From Candidatus Sulfotelmatobacter sp. (lineage in GTDB: Bacteria > Acidobacteriota > Terriglobia > Terriglobales > Acidobacteriaceae), in contig JASIKQ010000580.1 in assembly GCA_030049565.1 (NCBI GenBank), forward strand, positions 1 through 5,903: a stretch of DNA of 5,903 nucleotides. Reading direction: 5' to 3'. Shown in pieces: positions 5,350 through 5,903 of the stretch. The position numbers and the translations under genes are program-made. The notes below the pieces were generated by a model. The model was not told the origin of the DNA. It searched no databases and saw nothing but the letters and a program-made list of their open reading frames with translations. The stretch's first letter is position 1. Each line of letters opens with the position of its first letter.

Positions 5350-5694
5350 ATCCCGCGTCCATCAGGAACTGTAGTACCAGCTCGCGCAAATAGCAAGTAC
5401 ATGAAAGGCTCAGTTTGAGAAGGAATTCAGCCAAATGCGCGTTTACTGATCTCATCAACGGTCCATCGTCGCGCTGCACTGAGGCTAAACTTTTTGTGTT
5501 AATGCCCACAGCTTTTACGTTGGCTTTCGATACGAAAAAGACAAGCGCCAGGTTCACAAGACCAGTAACGCACAGTTAGAATCTCCGAATGGCGAGAAAC
5601 AAACGTGTTCGCCGTCATCCCGCCGTGAAACAAACCCTCTCGACTACCCCAGACAATGGCATGCGCGAGTTATCCCCTAAAGGGTTTATTCAAA

Positions 5695-5903
5695 ATGCCG
5701 ATGCCGGGGAATAACGTCAGACATGACTTCCAATGTTTCGCCTGCGAATGCAGATTCCACGTTGCCACTTGGGCGATTGGAATTATCGATGTCGCAAAGC
5801 TGGGCTTCAGCGCGGCATTATTCATGCTTGCCCTCTGGCCAGCAATTGCTCGGGCCCAGGGCGGGCCACCCTACTACACCAACGATCCCGGCACGCCCGG
5901 CAA
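5695..5903 (+). CDS. Exported protein, N-terminal fragment; predicted outer-membrane/beta-barrel type
   Basis: The frame runs off the right edge, leaving 69 codons. Residues about 35-54 look like the end of a Sec signal peptide: Lys35, a hydrophobic core (GFSAALFMLALWPA), and an A-R-A site giving cleavage before Gln55. The mature start, QGGPPYYTNDPGTPG, resembles exported proteins beginning QGPPFxTDDPxTPG, often annotated as putative beta-barrel transport or phenol-degradation MetA-like proteins; this match is from memory and low-resolution. The start is uncertain. ATG 5695 has AAAGGG ten bases upstream but gives a 34-residue, Cys-containing N-region, unusual for a signal peptide. ATG 5701 is just downstream; ATG 5656 has no ribosome site. 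ATG 5789, in another frame, would give a perfect short signal peptide if one A were added at 5796-5798, so a frameshift or sequencing error is possible. Confidence 0.65.
   Translation, partial: MPMPGNNVRHDFQCFACECRFHVATWAIGIIDVAKLGFSAALFMLALWPAIARAQGGPPYYTNDPGTPG

Larger units (their letters stand above)
5123..5694. other. Long intergenic region between divergent exported-protein genes
   Basis: About 570 bp without a convincing gene. The two open frames of 68 and 74 codons (5168-5374 plus, 5333-5557 minus) lack ribosome sites and recognisable motifs. The part after about 5380 appears more AT-rich than the genes around it. It holds two inverted repeats (5219-5253 and 5293-5349), listed separately. 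I found no tRNA, riboswitch, transposase fragment or convincing promoter pair, although promoters for both flanking genes must lie here. Confidence 0.6.

Noticed and set aside
5333..5557. 74-codon minus-strand open frame in the gene-free region
   Set aside because: No ribosome site, no motif, and composition without coding character; I could not support it as a gene.
5675..5684. CCCTAAAGGG near the ribosome site of the right-edge gene as a sequestering hairpin
   Set aside because: The loop would be only two bases, or the stem three pairs, too weak to count as a regulatory hairpin.

Overview
The window looks like chromosomal DNA of a moderately GC-rich Gram-negative bacterium, most likely an acidobacterium. 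This assignment is an inference from three things: a short CcsA/HemX-type membrane gene placed directly before hemA, a PAS-GGDEF-EAL protein, and an exported protein built from Cys-containing beta-rich repeats. No rRNA or other phylogenetic marker is present, and no tRNA, CRISPR array or insertion sequence was seen.

Left part, minus strand (1-2206). Reading leftwards: a 132-residue protein of unknown function (1808-2206), a 183-bp regulatory gap, a HemX/CcsA-type membrane protein (815-1624), then hemA for glutamyl-tRNA reductase (start 818, running off the left edge). The last two genes overlap in ATGA and form a haem/tetrapyrrole operon. The gap holds a perfect TGTGA-N6-TCACA palindrome, a TATAAT box and a small hairpin. 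The spacing is that of an activator-dependent promoter under a CRP/FNR-family regulator.

Middle part, plus strand (2298-4145). One gene, divergent from the unknown gene, encodes a probably membrane-anchored PAS-GGDEF-EAL protein that should make and/or degrade cyclic di-GMP. Both active sites look intact. A 14-residue insertion sits between the RxxD position and GGDEF.

Right part. A convergent gene (4346-5122, minus) encodes an exported protein made of two diverged copies of one module. A strong hairpin lies between the two converging genes. Upstream of the exported-protein gene, about 570 bp (5123-5694) carry no convincing gene but two inverted repeats. At the right edge a plus-strand exported-protein gene begins; its signal peptide reads best if one base has been lost just after a second possible start.

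I found no clearly new multi-gene system. The best leads are the CRP-like site over the haem operon, the His-to-Tyr change in HemA, the loss of all three tryptophans in the WWD-like motif of the CcsA/HemX protein, and the GGDEF insertion.
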